Shown here: positions 15,695 through 21,478 of the stretch, in pieces
Layout: every line of letters starts with the position of its first letter
Numbering within the stretch: position 1 is the first letter of the stretch
Assembly (NCBI GenBank): GCA_041689995.1
Contig: JBDNFD010000091.1
Span: 1-21,478 of the forward strand
Length of the DNA: 21,478 nucleotides
Reading direction: 5' to 3'
Source of the DNA: DASSWG01 sp041689995
GTDB lineage: Bacteria; Bacteroidota; Bacteroidia; Flavobacteriales; Flavobacteriaceae
Position numbers and translations under genes: made by a program
The notes under the pieces: model-generated
The model's database searches: none
The model's input: the letters and a program-made list of their open reading frames with translations, nothing else
What the model was told of the DNA's origin: nothing

Positions 15695-16222
15695 ATGAAA
15701 ATTAGCACTATTATTCTTTTGAGTTTGTTCATGGCCTGTAATTCCACAAAAAAGACGATTGAAAATAAAACTACAGCTTTGAACACAAGCATGGAATGTC
15801 CGAAAGGTGGGGAATGCAATTTTTCGGTCATGAAAAATCAATCGATGGTAATGAAACAAGATGGAACAGGAATGAATTATCCCGAATTCGTGGAAAATTT
15901 TTCTACAAACATTATTAAATTTCGGTTTCATAAGGAGTCTCCTCAAGGCCTGGCGGACGGAAATTACACCGAAGAAATTTATATGGAAGTAAAAAGCGAT
16001 GTGAAAAATATTTCCCTAAAGGATGATGCCTTAAAGGAAGTGAAATTGTTCTATAATAGGATGTGTTTCTGCGAAAGAGGAACGGTGGGTTATTTCCCTG
16101 TAACGGAAGGAAATTTGGAATATCAACGCAATTCAGATGGCACGGCTTCCATTGTTTTATATTTCCAAAATAATAAAGTTCCACAAATTATAGAAAAAAT
16201 TGCAGGAAAAGTTTCTTTGTAG
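15695..16222 (+). CDS. Putative lipoprotein of unknown function
   Basis: 175 aa with a lipoprotein signal: MKISTIILLSLFMAC, cysteine 15 as the lipidation site. The mature part begins with a Ser/Thr/Lys-rich spacer, then a beta-rich domain. Cysteines occur as ECPKGGEC (about 34-41) and MCFC (about 125-128) and could form disulfides in the periplasm. The order of strands (TNIIKFRFHKE, YTEEIYMEVKSD, GTASIVLYFQNNKV) suggests a single small beta-sandwich. It sits 25 bp after the Kdo fusion gene and may share its transcript. No known family recognised. Confidence 0.75.
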   Translation: MKISTIILLSLFMACNSTKKTIENKTTALNTSMECPKGGECNFSVMKNQSMVMKQDGTGMNYPEFVENFSTNIIKFRFHKESPQGLADGNYTEEIYMEVKSDVKNISLKDDALKEVKLFYNRMCFCERGTVGYFPVTEGNLEYQRNSDGTASIVLYFQNNKVPQIIEKIAGKVSL

Positions 16223-16259
16223 TTAGTAGTTGGGTTGGTTTTTGTTGCTGAACCTTTGG

Positions 16260-16275
16260 CCCCGAGGCCTCGGGG
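16260..16275. repeat. Palindrome CCCCGAGGCCTCGGGG
   Basis: Perfect 16-bp palindrome 38 bp after the lipoprotein stop. It could act as a plus-strand terminator hairpin, but no T-run follows (GTATTTC), so termination is doubtful. It shares the CCCGA/TCGGG arms with three other hairpins in the window. Confidence 0.6.
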
Positions 16276-16355
16276 GTATTTCAAATCTTCATCGTACCTT
16301 CCACAGATGTAAAGGTAGATTTTCACTAATTTTAGACTTTTAGCCTCGGAGATCA

Positions 16356-16391
16356 TATCTTGTGATTATGTGGTTATAATCATACAAGATA
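16356..16391. repeat. 36-nt interrupted inverted repeat
   Basis: Outer arms TATCTTGT (16356-16363) and ACAAGATA (16384-16391) and inner arms GATTAT (16364-16369) and ATAATC (16376-16381) are all perfectly complementary. The spacer is GTGGTT, and two unpaired bases lie on the right side. AT-rich, no T-run: more like an operator or structured element than a terminator. Confidence 0.55.
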
Positions 16392-16493
16392 CTGGTTTCC
16401 AGGCTATTATTTTTAACATTATTTCACTGATTTTCAGAGAATTATATCAACAATTTTTTGTGGATAACCACTTATAACTTCAAATTGCACAAT

Positions 16494-16522
16494 AAAAAAA
16501 AGAGGCCGCAATGGACCTCTTT
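16494..16522 (-). terminator. Rho-independent terminator of the metalloprotease gene
   Basis: On the minus strand AAAGAGG ... CCTCTTT (16522-16516 with 16505-16499), extended inward by GG/CC with one bulged base, is followed by eight T residues (complement of 16494-16501). It lies 24 bp after the metalloprotease stop. Confidence 0.8.
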
Positions 16523-16545
16523 CTTTCTTCAATAAGAATTCAATA

Positions 16546-18786
16546 TTAATTCACGATCAGCTTCTTGGCGACCTTTTGGTTTCCATTGCTTAATTGCAGG
16601 ATATAGATTCCTGTTTGTGGTCGATCCATGGAAATGGTTTTGCTCAAGCCAGCGTCCGTATCTATATTATAAGTAGAAATCAACCTTCCTCGAATATCAT
16701 AAATATCAGCTTGAACTTTTCCGCCGATATCAGCACCAAAATTTAAGGTGAATTCCCCGTTGTTCGGATTCGGAACAATTGAGAAACTTTCTGCGGTAAA
16801 AACGTCCGCGGCCATTACTTCATCGGTGATGGTGAAAAAATTATTATTTACATCGAAAAAGATATTGCCCGATCCTTTCACCATCAATTTACAAATGGTG
16901 GAAGCCTGTCCAATGGGCATCCGAATGGTTTGTGAGCCATCGTTTGGCGTATTTAATATAATGGGTTGCGTGAACTCCAATCCCGCGAGATAGCTCAAAA
17001 GGATATCTACGTTTGCACAGTTTATATCATTCCCAGTTGTTCCAGCCACGTCCCAGGTAATAGTAACCAATTGGTTTTGTGCATAGATATTGCCAGCATC
17101 ATTTTGGGAAGTAACCACAAATGGCCCCGTGTTTTTTACATTCACGGTTACATCTTCTTGTGTGCTTTGTCCGCCTAAGACGTTATTGTCCCATACGGTT
17201 GTGGTAAAATGAATGCTGCGCGCAACATTCGGGATGACTTCCCATTCTGGAGTTAAATTTCCGGAAAGAATGCTATTCAAATTCGGAAAATATCGCGTAT
17301 TTGAATTGGAAGCGTCGAACGAACGGAAAATAGGACCTGAAGTAGCGGTTGTCAGTGGTGGCATAGTGGAAATCTGGTTATCCATTTGATCCCAAGAATA
17401 GGTGAGAACATCATTTTCCGCATCGGTTGCATTAATTTTTATTACAAATGCTGTTCCATAGGGAATATTATAATCTGGTATAGGGGCAACGCTTGGGGCT
17501 GTGTTGGCAATTGTTGTTTCATCTGGGCAGTTGCCGCCTGAACCATTCAGGATATTACTATAAATTTCGTTTACGCTGACAGCATGGAAAATAGGATCAC
17601 TATTGCCTTGGACGTTGGGCGGGCAAATTCCGGCATAGGCCATAATTGTGGAACCACTTCCCGGCTCAACCGCTGTGGAATTATTTCTATTGTTACTACA
17701 AGAATTGTTAAAGCTATGGTTGGCACCGAATTGATGTCCCATTTCGTGCGCAACATAATCTATATCATACGCATCGCCCACAGGAGCACTTATTCCTGTT
17801 ACGCCCCTCGCTTTTCCATTTGTGCACACAGAAGGGCGCTGGGCCAAGCCACCGGCTCCCGTACTAAAAGTATGTCCAATATCATAATTAGAAAAACCAA
17901 TAGTATTATCTATCACGGACTGGCTTTGATTTATTAAAAGACCAGTATTGTTATTTTCAAACGGATCCGTGGCACTATTCAAAAAGATGATTAAATCATT
18001 ATTCGGGATCAAGGTCATTGTCACTGCAAAAGCATTTTCATATAAACCGTTCACACGGTCCATGGTAACCGCAATGGCAGCCAAAACAATGGCCTTTTTT
18101 TCTGCATCGGTACCACTTCCGCCACCGGCTGCATTGATATGGAATTGGGAATATTCACCAGTGGTGGCAATCGCCAGTTGATAGGTGCGCAATGTCGAAT
18201 CGTCCACCAAGATTTTATTTTGAGGTCCGGCAGTAGGAAGTGGTTGAGTGGTATTGCTCACCATACATTCCATTAATTCCATGGAGCGGGAAATATCTCG
18301 CCGGTTGAAAACTTTATAAACCGTTCCTGCTTGGTTCATTGGATTAATATAAACATAACCTTCACTGTCCATTATCATTCCATAAATTCCCTGATTTGTA
18401 ATGGTCATTCGAAGATGTGATTTCTTATCTTTCGAAATTCCAATATAAGAAGAAATAGATGGGAATTTTTCTGCCAAACCAGGACTCAAGGTATGGGTTT
18501 GAAATAATTGAAAATCTTCATAAGCACCAGAAGAATTGGGCATATTCACAGAAATAGAACTGCTGCCGCCATTTCCCCTATATGGAGCTTGGAGCGCGTA
18601 TTGTTTGAAATTTTCCACATTTAAACCAAACACTTCATATTTGGAAGCTTTGGTGTAGGTGTCCAAAACTTGGTCTGCGGAAGGTTCATGAACGTTCGGA
18701 ACCCAAAAGTTCCTGGCTTGCGAAAAAGCCAAAATCGGGAATGCCAGTAGCATTAATAACCAAAAGGTAGTTTTTTTGTTTTTCAT
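16546..18786 (-). CDS. Secreted zinc metalloprotease (reprolysin type) with T9SS signal
   Basis: 746 aa. A Sec signal peptide (residues 1-22, KNKKTTFWLLMLLAFPILAFSQ) is followed by a propeptide-like region and a metzincin catalytic domain (about 200-415). The zinc motif is HEMGHQFGANH (347-357), and the Met-turn is in STIMAYAGICPP (about 380-391). A cadherin/PKD-like segment follows (APIPDYNIPYGTAF..., NDVLTYSWD, about 436-470), then a beta-rich region. The C-terminus (about 668-746, VPNPNNGEFTLNF ... KKLIVN) is the type A sorting signal of the Bacteroidota type IX secretion system, normally removed on export to the surface. The protein therefore is a secreted or surface-attached protease; its substrate is unknown. 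It stands alone with its own promoter and terminator. Confidence 0.94.
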   Translation of the reverse strand: MKNKKTTFWLLMLLAFPILAFSQARNFWVPNVHEPSADQVLDTYTKASKYEVFGLNVENFKQYALQAPYRGNGGSSSISVNMPNSSGAYEDFQLFQTHTLSPGLAEKFPSISSYIGISKDKKSHLRMTITNQGIYGMIMDSEGYVYINPMNQAGTVYKVFNRRDISRSMELMECMVSNTTQPLPTAGPQNKILVDDSTLRTYQLAIATTGEYSQFHINAAGGGSGTDAEKKAIVLAAIAVTMDRVNGLYENAFAVTMTLIPNNDLIIFLNSATDPFENNNTGLLINQSQSVIDNTIGFSNYDIGHTFSTGAGGLAQRPSVCTNGKARGVTGISAPVGDAYDIDYVAHEMGHQFGANHSFNNSCSNNRNNSTAVEPGSGSTIMAYAGICPPNVQGNSDPIFHAVSVNEIYSNILNGSGGNCPDETTIANTAPSVAPIPDYNIPYGTAFVIKINATDAENDVLTYSWDQMDNQISTMPPLTTATSGPIFRSFDASNSNTRYFPNLNSILSGNLTPEWEVIPNVARSIHFTTTVWDNNVLGGQSTQEDVTVNVKNTGPFVVTSQNDAGNIYAQNQLVTITWDVAGTTGNDINCANVDILLSYLAGLEFTQPIILNTPNDGSQTIRMPIGQASTICKLMVKGSGNIFFDVNNNFFTITDEVMAADVFTAESFSIVPNPNNGEFTLNFGADIGGKVQADIYDIRGRLISTYNIDTDAGLSKTISMDRPQTGIYILQLSNGNQKVAKKLIVN

Positions 18787-18811
18787 AGTTAAGTTAAAAT
18801 TTATTAAAGGC

Positions 18812-18844
18812 TAAAGATAAAACACATATATGAATTAGAAACAA
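18812..18844 (-). promoter_or_regulatory. Putative promoter of the metalloprotease gene
   Basis: On the minus strand TTG (18844-18842) is followed after 22 nt by TATCTTTA (18819-18812), one mismatch from TAnnTTTG. Transcription would start about 20 nt before the ATG at 18786. Confidence 0.4.
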
Positions 18845-18983
18845 GTTTTTCAATAATTCTTGAAATTGAAAAATAAAACTTACTTTTCAAACTCGATTAC
18901 GGGATTCTAATTTATGCTTTAGTTAACATATATGCAACTGAATTTTGATATATTTAGGGTCATTTAAAAATAAATTACACCAG

Positions 18984-19835
18984 ATGAAAAAGCTTATTTC
19001 AATTTTCCTTTTCTTATTTATGATTATTCCAATTTCCCGTGCGCAAGTTCAGGTTCCGCAGGCAAGTCCGCATGCTTCCTTAGAACAAATGGTGGGGCTT
19101 TCGGAAGTCGAGATCGAGTATTCACGCCCTTCAATGAGGGATCGAAAAATTTTCGGAGAACTGGTTCCATATAATCAATTATGGCGAACAGGTGCGAACG
19201 AGAATACTAAAATCACTTTTTCAGATGATGTGATGATAGCTGGCAAATTGCTAAAAAAAGGAACGTATGCTATTTTTACAAATCCCGGAAAGGAATCCTG
19301 GAAAATCTATTTTTATAACGATACCACAAACTGGGGATTACCTCAGAAATGGGATGACGGAAAAATAGCTTTGGAAGCTAAAGCAAAAGTAAATATTCTT
19401 CCAAATAGGACAGAATCGTTTACAATTATGATCGACAATTTGACGAACAGCTCCGCAACTTTGAATTTTTCTTGGGAAAATACAACCGCATCGTTGGAAT
19501 TTGAAGTGTCCACACAGGAAAAAGCCATGGAAAGTATCAAGACTACTTTAAAGGGCGAACCAAAATGGTCCGATTATTATGCCGCGGCAGATTACTATTT
19601 TTCCGAAAAGAAGGATTTGAAACAAGCACTTACTTGGATCACAAAATCGGTGGAAATGAAGAAGGATGCGCCCTATTATGTGACGCGCAAAAAAGCGCTC
19701 ATCGAATATGAATTGGGAATGCGCGATGCCGCTGTTAAAACGGCAAAAAAATCTTTAGAAGCTGCCAAAAAAGCCAATAATGAAGACTATGTAAAAATGA
19801 ACGAAGCCTCCTTGAAGGAATGGGGAGCAATGTAA
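18984..19835 (+). CDS. DUF2911 domain exported protein
   Basis: 283 aa from the ATG at 18984, which gives a clean signal peptide (MKKLISIFLFLFMIIPISRAQ, cleavage after about residue 20). The open frame reaches 14 codons further up, but that would bury the signal. The DUF2911 domain follows (about 25-165): SPHASLEQMVGLSEVEIEYSRPSMRDRKIFGELVPYNQLWRTGANENTKITF is the hallmark N-terminal part. The C-terminal 100 residues are helical (KDLKQALTWITKSVEMKKD, ALIEYELGMRDAAVKTAKKSLEAAKKAN) and TPR-like. It is probably periplasmic. Widespread in Bacteroidota; role unknown. It is monocistronic, divergent from the protease gene and closed by a strong terminator. Confidence 0.92.
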   Translation: MKKLISIFLFLFMIIPISRAQVQVPQASPHASLEQMVGLSEVEIEYSRPSMRDRKIFGELVPYNQLWRTGANENTKITFSDDVMIAGKLLKKGTYAIFTNPGKESWKIYFYNDTTNWGLPQKWDDGKIALEAKAKVNILPNRTESFTIMIDNLTNSSATLNFSWENTTASLEFEVSTQEKAMESIKTTLKGEPKWSDYYAAADYYFSEKKDLKQALTWITKSVEMKKDAPYYVTRKKALIEYELGMRDAAVKTAKKSLEAAKKANNEDYVKMNEASLKEWGAM

Positions 19836-19860
19836 TTTCTTTTTGAAGTTTAGACTGAAA

Positions 19861-19894
19861 AACGGCTTGTAAGTATTTATAAGTCGTTTTTTTT
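19861..19894 (+). terminator. Rho-independent terminator of the DUF2911 gene
   Basis: Stem AACGGCTTGTA (19861-19871) with TATAAGTCGTT (19878-19888), 11 bp including two G-T pairs, loop of 6 nt, followed by a run of eight T (19887-19894). It lies 26 bp after the stop codon. Confidence 0.85.
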
Positions 19895-19968
19895 GTGATT
19901 AGGAACTACGGGTTGATGCAATGAGACAGCAGGTTTTATGCATAACTACTCTCTGATAGGCAAAAAGT

Positions 19969-19993
19969 TTCCAAAATTTATAGCTTTTTGGAA
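19969..19993 (-). terminator. Possible terminator of the immunity-like gene
   Basis: TTCCAAAA (19969-19976) and TTTTGGAA (19986-19993) form a perfect 8-bp stem. On the minus strand it is followed by ACTTTTTG. The stem is AT-rich and weak, so the call is tentative. Confidence 0.35.
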
Positions 19994-20042
19994 TTGACTG
20001 AATTGTCCGCTTATTTATGGCTGATATTTGTGCGCAGTTAAT

Positions 20043-20480
20043 TTATTTCCGATCTAAGAACCTGCATATGGTGTCCCAAAAATTCCGACTGCAAGTTCTG
20101 CCCAAATGAGAAAGATTATCAATACAAGTTTGGTCTGTTTGGAATTTGAATTTCACATAATTGTCTTCGTGAGTTCCACCAACTTGTCCGCTTACATTTA
20201 ATTGGCCGTTTGGCTCAATTTCAAATTCAACAAATCCGTCAGAGTCATTGTCGTCAAGAATGGTTGAGCCTGATAATGTCAAATGCATATTTGTCAAGTC
20301 GGCACACATTATTTCTAATTGGTCACGTCTCACGCAAAAATGGGAAGTGCCGCTAAAACCTTCTGAAAAAACTGTCAAGTCAAACGTGAAATTGATTTGA
20401 ACTAAATATCTTGTCGCAAACGAAAGTCGTTCCGATTTTGTGTTCGTTTTTAATTCAATTATGTCGTGAATTTCAATCAT
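20043..20480 (-). CDS. WapI-like immunity protein
   Basis: 145 aa, no signal peptide. The layout is that of the small immunity proteins named after WapI: an N-terminal beta-rich part with FTFDLTVFSEGFSGTSHFCVRRDQLEIMCADL (about 31-62), then a strand-rich middle, then GGTHEDNYVKFKFQTDQTCIDNL (about 102-124). I rate this family call as moderate because it rests on pattern memory. Such proteins neutralise polymorphic toxins, often as orphan genes in arrays. Here the gene starts 35 bp from a complete attC-like site on the same (minus) reading direction, as expected for a captured cassette. No cognate toxin gene is in the window. Confidence 0.6.
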   Translation of the reverse strand: MIEIHDIIELKTNTKSERLSFATRYLVQINFTFDLTVFSEGFSGTSHFCVRRDQLEIMCADLTNMHLTLSGSTILDDNDSDGFVEFEIEPNGQLNVSGQVGGTHEDNYVKFKFQTDQTCIDNLSHLGRTCSRNFWDTICRFLDRK

Positions 20481-20517
20481 TCATTTTTCTGTTTTGGTGT
20501 CGTCCTAAAATGGCATA

Positions 20518-20645
20518 TAACGGTCAAGTATAAGCGCAGTAGCGGGATTTGCCCACGAACCTTTCGGCTTATGACTGACCTTAAATTTATACAATTACTT
20601 TTGGTTAAGCACTTATTCCGCTATTGTGTTTATACATTGTTAGGC
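20518..20645 (-). repeat. attC-like recombination site (complete)
   Basis: Read on the minus strand the site opens with GCCTAAC (20645-20639), an exact RYYYAAC core, and its far end is CCGTTAT (20522-20516), in place of the expected GTTRRRY. Between them, arms at 20528-20545 (GTATAAGCGCAGTAGCGG) and 20618-20635 pair over 18 positions: 15 Watson-Crick and 3 G-T. The enclosed centre is about 72 nt. The length (about 128 bp) and imperfect symmetry fit integron attC sites. It separates the antitoxin-like gene from the immunity gene. No integrase gene is visible. Confidence 0.6.
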
Positions 20646-20795
20646 ACAGGGCTTTACTCTGCTTTCCAATCGCACTTTTTTGAAGTAGGCAATAATTTCT
20701 TCTTTGGTCATTTTCGCCAATTCTGCACTTAATTTGTCTTTTTGCTCTCTCGCAAATTTGACAGCATCAAATCCTTTTTTTGTTTTAGTTTCCAT
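20640..20795 (-). CDS. Small antitoxin-like protein (51 aa)
   Basis: A short ORF starting at ATG 20795. It encodes 51 residues: METKTKKGFDAVKFAREQ, then a charged helix with LSAELAKMTKEEIIAYFKK (about 22-40), ending VKPCA. The core 'FDAVKxxRexrDkls.el..mt.eE...y' is a pattern I recall from small partners of PIN-domain toxins in Bacteroidota. It overlaps the ancestral end of the toxin frame by 11 bp (ATGGAAACTAA serves both), a classic toxin-antitoxin coupling. The TAA stop lies inside the GCCTAAC core of the attC-like site, as cassette genes commonly do. This gene is intact, unlike the toxin. Confidence 0.7.
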   Translation of the reverse strand: METKTKKGFDAVKFAREQKDKLSAELAKMTKEEIIAYFKKVRLESRVKPCA

Positions 20796-21262
20796 AATTC
20801 ATTAAATCTCTTGGTGAACGGATTTCCAATTGTTTATACCCATTTTTAATATTGATGGAATTATAGCCACGTATCCGCTCAATGTTTACGATATGCTTAT
20901 CCCGATAGCTATCGGGACCAACTTACGAGCAAATCGGCTCGGTTTATTGTTGCAAGTGCGATATGCAGACAGTCCGCATAGCTTGTTTGTCCGACAACTT
21001 TTTCCGCTATATATTCAGTCGCCAAACCCACCGCTTCATCATTTTCTTCAAGAAATTCTGTGAATTCGCTTTTCAACTCTGTAATGAGATTTATAATTTT
21101 CTCGGGTGCTGGCTCAAGTTCTCTCTGCAAAACCGCAGAAAGTAATACTTTAAATTCACCATTTTTTATGCGCTCAAAAAGTGGTTTGGTAAATTCCTCA
21201 AATTCGCGGTCATAATATCCGCCGAAAACTGAAGTATCAAAATATATCCACTGTTTTTTCAT
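20785..21262 (-). pseudogene. PIN-domain (VapC-like) toxin gene, disrupted near its 3' end
   Basis: The intact part (21262-20909) codes for 117 aa: first acidic motif YFDTSVFGG (D9), E48 in LQREL, D97 in ADCLH and D110 in ADLLVSW, the usual PIN nuclease acidic set for RNA cleavage. Where relatives continue 'SWNFKHIVN', the sequence has an 18-bp palindrome TCCCGATAGCTATCGGGA (20917-20900) that brings an in-frame TAG. Immediately after it another frame resumes the family's C-terminus (KHIVNIERIRGYNSINIKNG ... RSPRDLMNYGN) and stops at 20785, overlapping the antitoxin start. The ancestral protein would be about 154 aa. The last strand and helix are lost, so the toxin is probably inactive, although a truncated product can be made. 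Confidence 0.85.
20900..20917. repeat. 18-bp palindrome inserted in the toxin gene
   Basis: TCCCGATAGCTATCGGGA is a perfect palindrome. It sits exactly where the toxin frame breaks and replaces about five bases of the expected coding sequence. This looks like insertion of a mobile palindromic unit rather than a point mutation. Confidence 0.85.
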
Positions 21263-21321
21263 TTTATAAATTTACGAAATTCATCCGGATGTTCAATTTC
21301 ATCACGATTTATCTTGCCTTG

Positions 21322-21337
21322 TGCCTAACGGTTTGTG
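21322..21337 (-). repeat. Half of an attC-like site (GTTAGGC end)
   Basis: On the minus strand CACAAACC-GTTAGGC (21337-21323) ends in a perfect GTTRRRY core, followed by ACAAGGC. The other site starts GCCTAAC and continues on the plus strand as GTTAGGCACAGGG, so the cores of both sites are shared. The remaining part is cut off by the group II intron. Confidence 0.55.
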
Positions 21338-21377
21338 ATCGAGTAGACAAGGGGAATTTCACCCCAAGCCTCTCACA

Positions 21378-21398
21378 CCCGCCTGCCGGACGGGCAGG
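21378..21398. repeat. 21-nt palindromic insert between intron domains V and VI
   Basis: The segment contains CCTGCC-GGACG-GGCAGG, a 6-bp hairpin, and is GC-rich in AT-rich surroundings. Removing it leaves GGTTC-TGTGAGAGG, the short V-VI linker that I recall from related introns. It therefore looks like a later insertion into the ribozyme. Confidence 0.7.
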
Positions 21399-21434
21399 GA
21401 ACCGTGCTTGAAAGTCTCCCCTCACACGGCTCTT

Positions 21435-21476
21435 CTAATTTGCAACAAATATAAGCTCATCCTCTTTCAAGTTGGC
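21435..21476 (-). CDS. Possible 3' end of the intron maturase/reverse transcriptase
   Basis: On the minus strand one frame reads ANLKEDELIFVAN and then TAG, 2 nt before domain V begins. Intron-encoded reverse transcriptases sit in domain IV and often end just before domain V, so this may be the maturase C-terminus. Only 13 codons are visible; the remainder lies outside the window. Confidence 0.3.
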   Translation of the reverse strand, partial: ANLKEDELIFVAN

Positions 21477-21478
21477 AA

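Larger units (their letters stand above)
16223..16545. other. 323-bp intergenic region with palindromes and a DnaA box
   Basis: Between convergent genes. It holds a 16-bp perfect palindrome CCCCGAGGCCTCGGGG (16260-16275), a 36-nt interrupted inverted repeat (16356-16391), an AT-rich stretch, one exact DnaA-box match TGTGGATAA (16459-16467), and the terminator of the metalloprotease gene (16494-16522). No credible ORF. Confidence 0.6.
21338..21478 (-). mobile_element. Group II intron, 3' end (domains V and VI)
   Basis: Domain V is at 21432-21399 on the minus strand, exactly 34 nt: GAGCCGTG/CACGGTTC outer helix with the catalytic AGC triad, a two-base AG bulge, TGAGGG/CTTTCA upper helix and a GAGA tetraloop. 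Domain VI is 21377-21338: GAG/CTC, then AGGC/GTCT, then GGGG/CCCC, with an unpaired branch-point A at 21344, seven nucleotides from the intron end GAT (21340-21338). A 21-nt palindromic insert separates the domains. The 5' part and most of the maturase gene lie beyond the window edge. These ribozymes self-splice and move by retrohoming. Confidence 0.92.

Noticed and set aside
16260..16275. Strong plus-strand terminator for the lipoprotein gene
   Set aside because: The palindrome has no following T-run, so I list it only as a palindrome.
18945..18983. N-terminal extension of the DUF2911 protein
   Set aside because: It would put 13 residues before a clear signal peptide; the ATG at 18984 fits.
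20830..21145. Plus-strand open frames over the toxin gene
   Set aside because: The minus-strand translation has a clear PIN-domain pattern; the plus frames have none.

Overview
The window reads as chromosomal DNA of a flavobacterium (Bacteroidota, most likely Flavobacteriaceae). Pointers are the AT-rich composition, promoters of the TAnnTTTG (-7) type, a secreted protease with a type IX secretion C-terminal signal, and lineage-typical families (DUF3822 beside rsmD, DUF2911, a DnaX without the zinc-binding cysteines, a KdnB-type Kdo oxidase). I cannot name the species.

Layout: 1-215 holds two blocks of 7-bp tandem repeats ending at the start of pyrB. 216-6699 (+) is a tightly packed run: pyrB, a small unknown gene, rnz, pdxH, a SixA-like phosphatase, ppk1 and a Ppx/GppA phosphatase; the last three form a polyphosphate/phosphohistidine group. 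6816-9624 (-) holds miaE, dnaX and an unknown 138-aa gene. rnpB (RNase P RNA) lies at 9859-10180 (+). 10215-12191 (-) is rsmD, DUF3822 and a membrane-anchored protein, divergent from a RecD-like helicase (12308-13735, +). Next come a KdsB-KdnB fusion gene (13798-15669, +) and a lipoprotein gene. A large zinc metalloprotease lies on the minus strand at 16546-18786, and a DUF2911 protein follows at 18984-19835 (+).

The right end (about 19,900-21,478) is accessory DNA and the most interesting part. On the minus strand it reads: 3' end of a group II intron, half of an attC-like site (GTTAGGC), a PIN-domain toxin gene, a 51-aa antitoxin-like gene whose stop codon lies in the next attC-like site, that complete site (18-bp stem), and a WapI-like immunity gene. 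This resembles integron-type gene cassettes, with no integrase in view. The toxin gene is broken by a perfect 18-bp palindrome, and the intron carries a 21-nt palindromic insert between domains V and VI.

Other notable points: an A10 run in dnaX at the end of the clamp-loader core, where slippage by one base either way gives an early stop (a gamma-like product); the KdsB-KdnB fusion, which joins CMP-Kdo synthesis to Kdo 8-oxidation; and CCCGA/TCGGG hairpins recurring at four places, including two variable helices of RNase P RNA.
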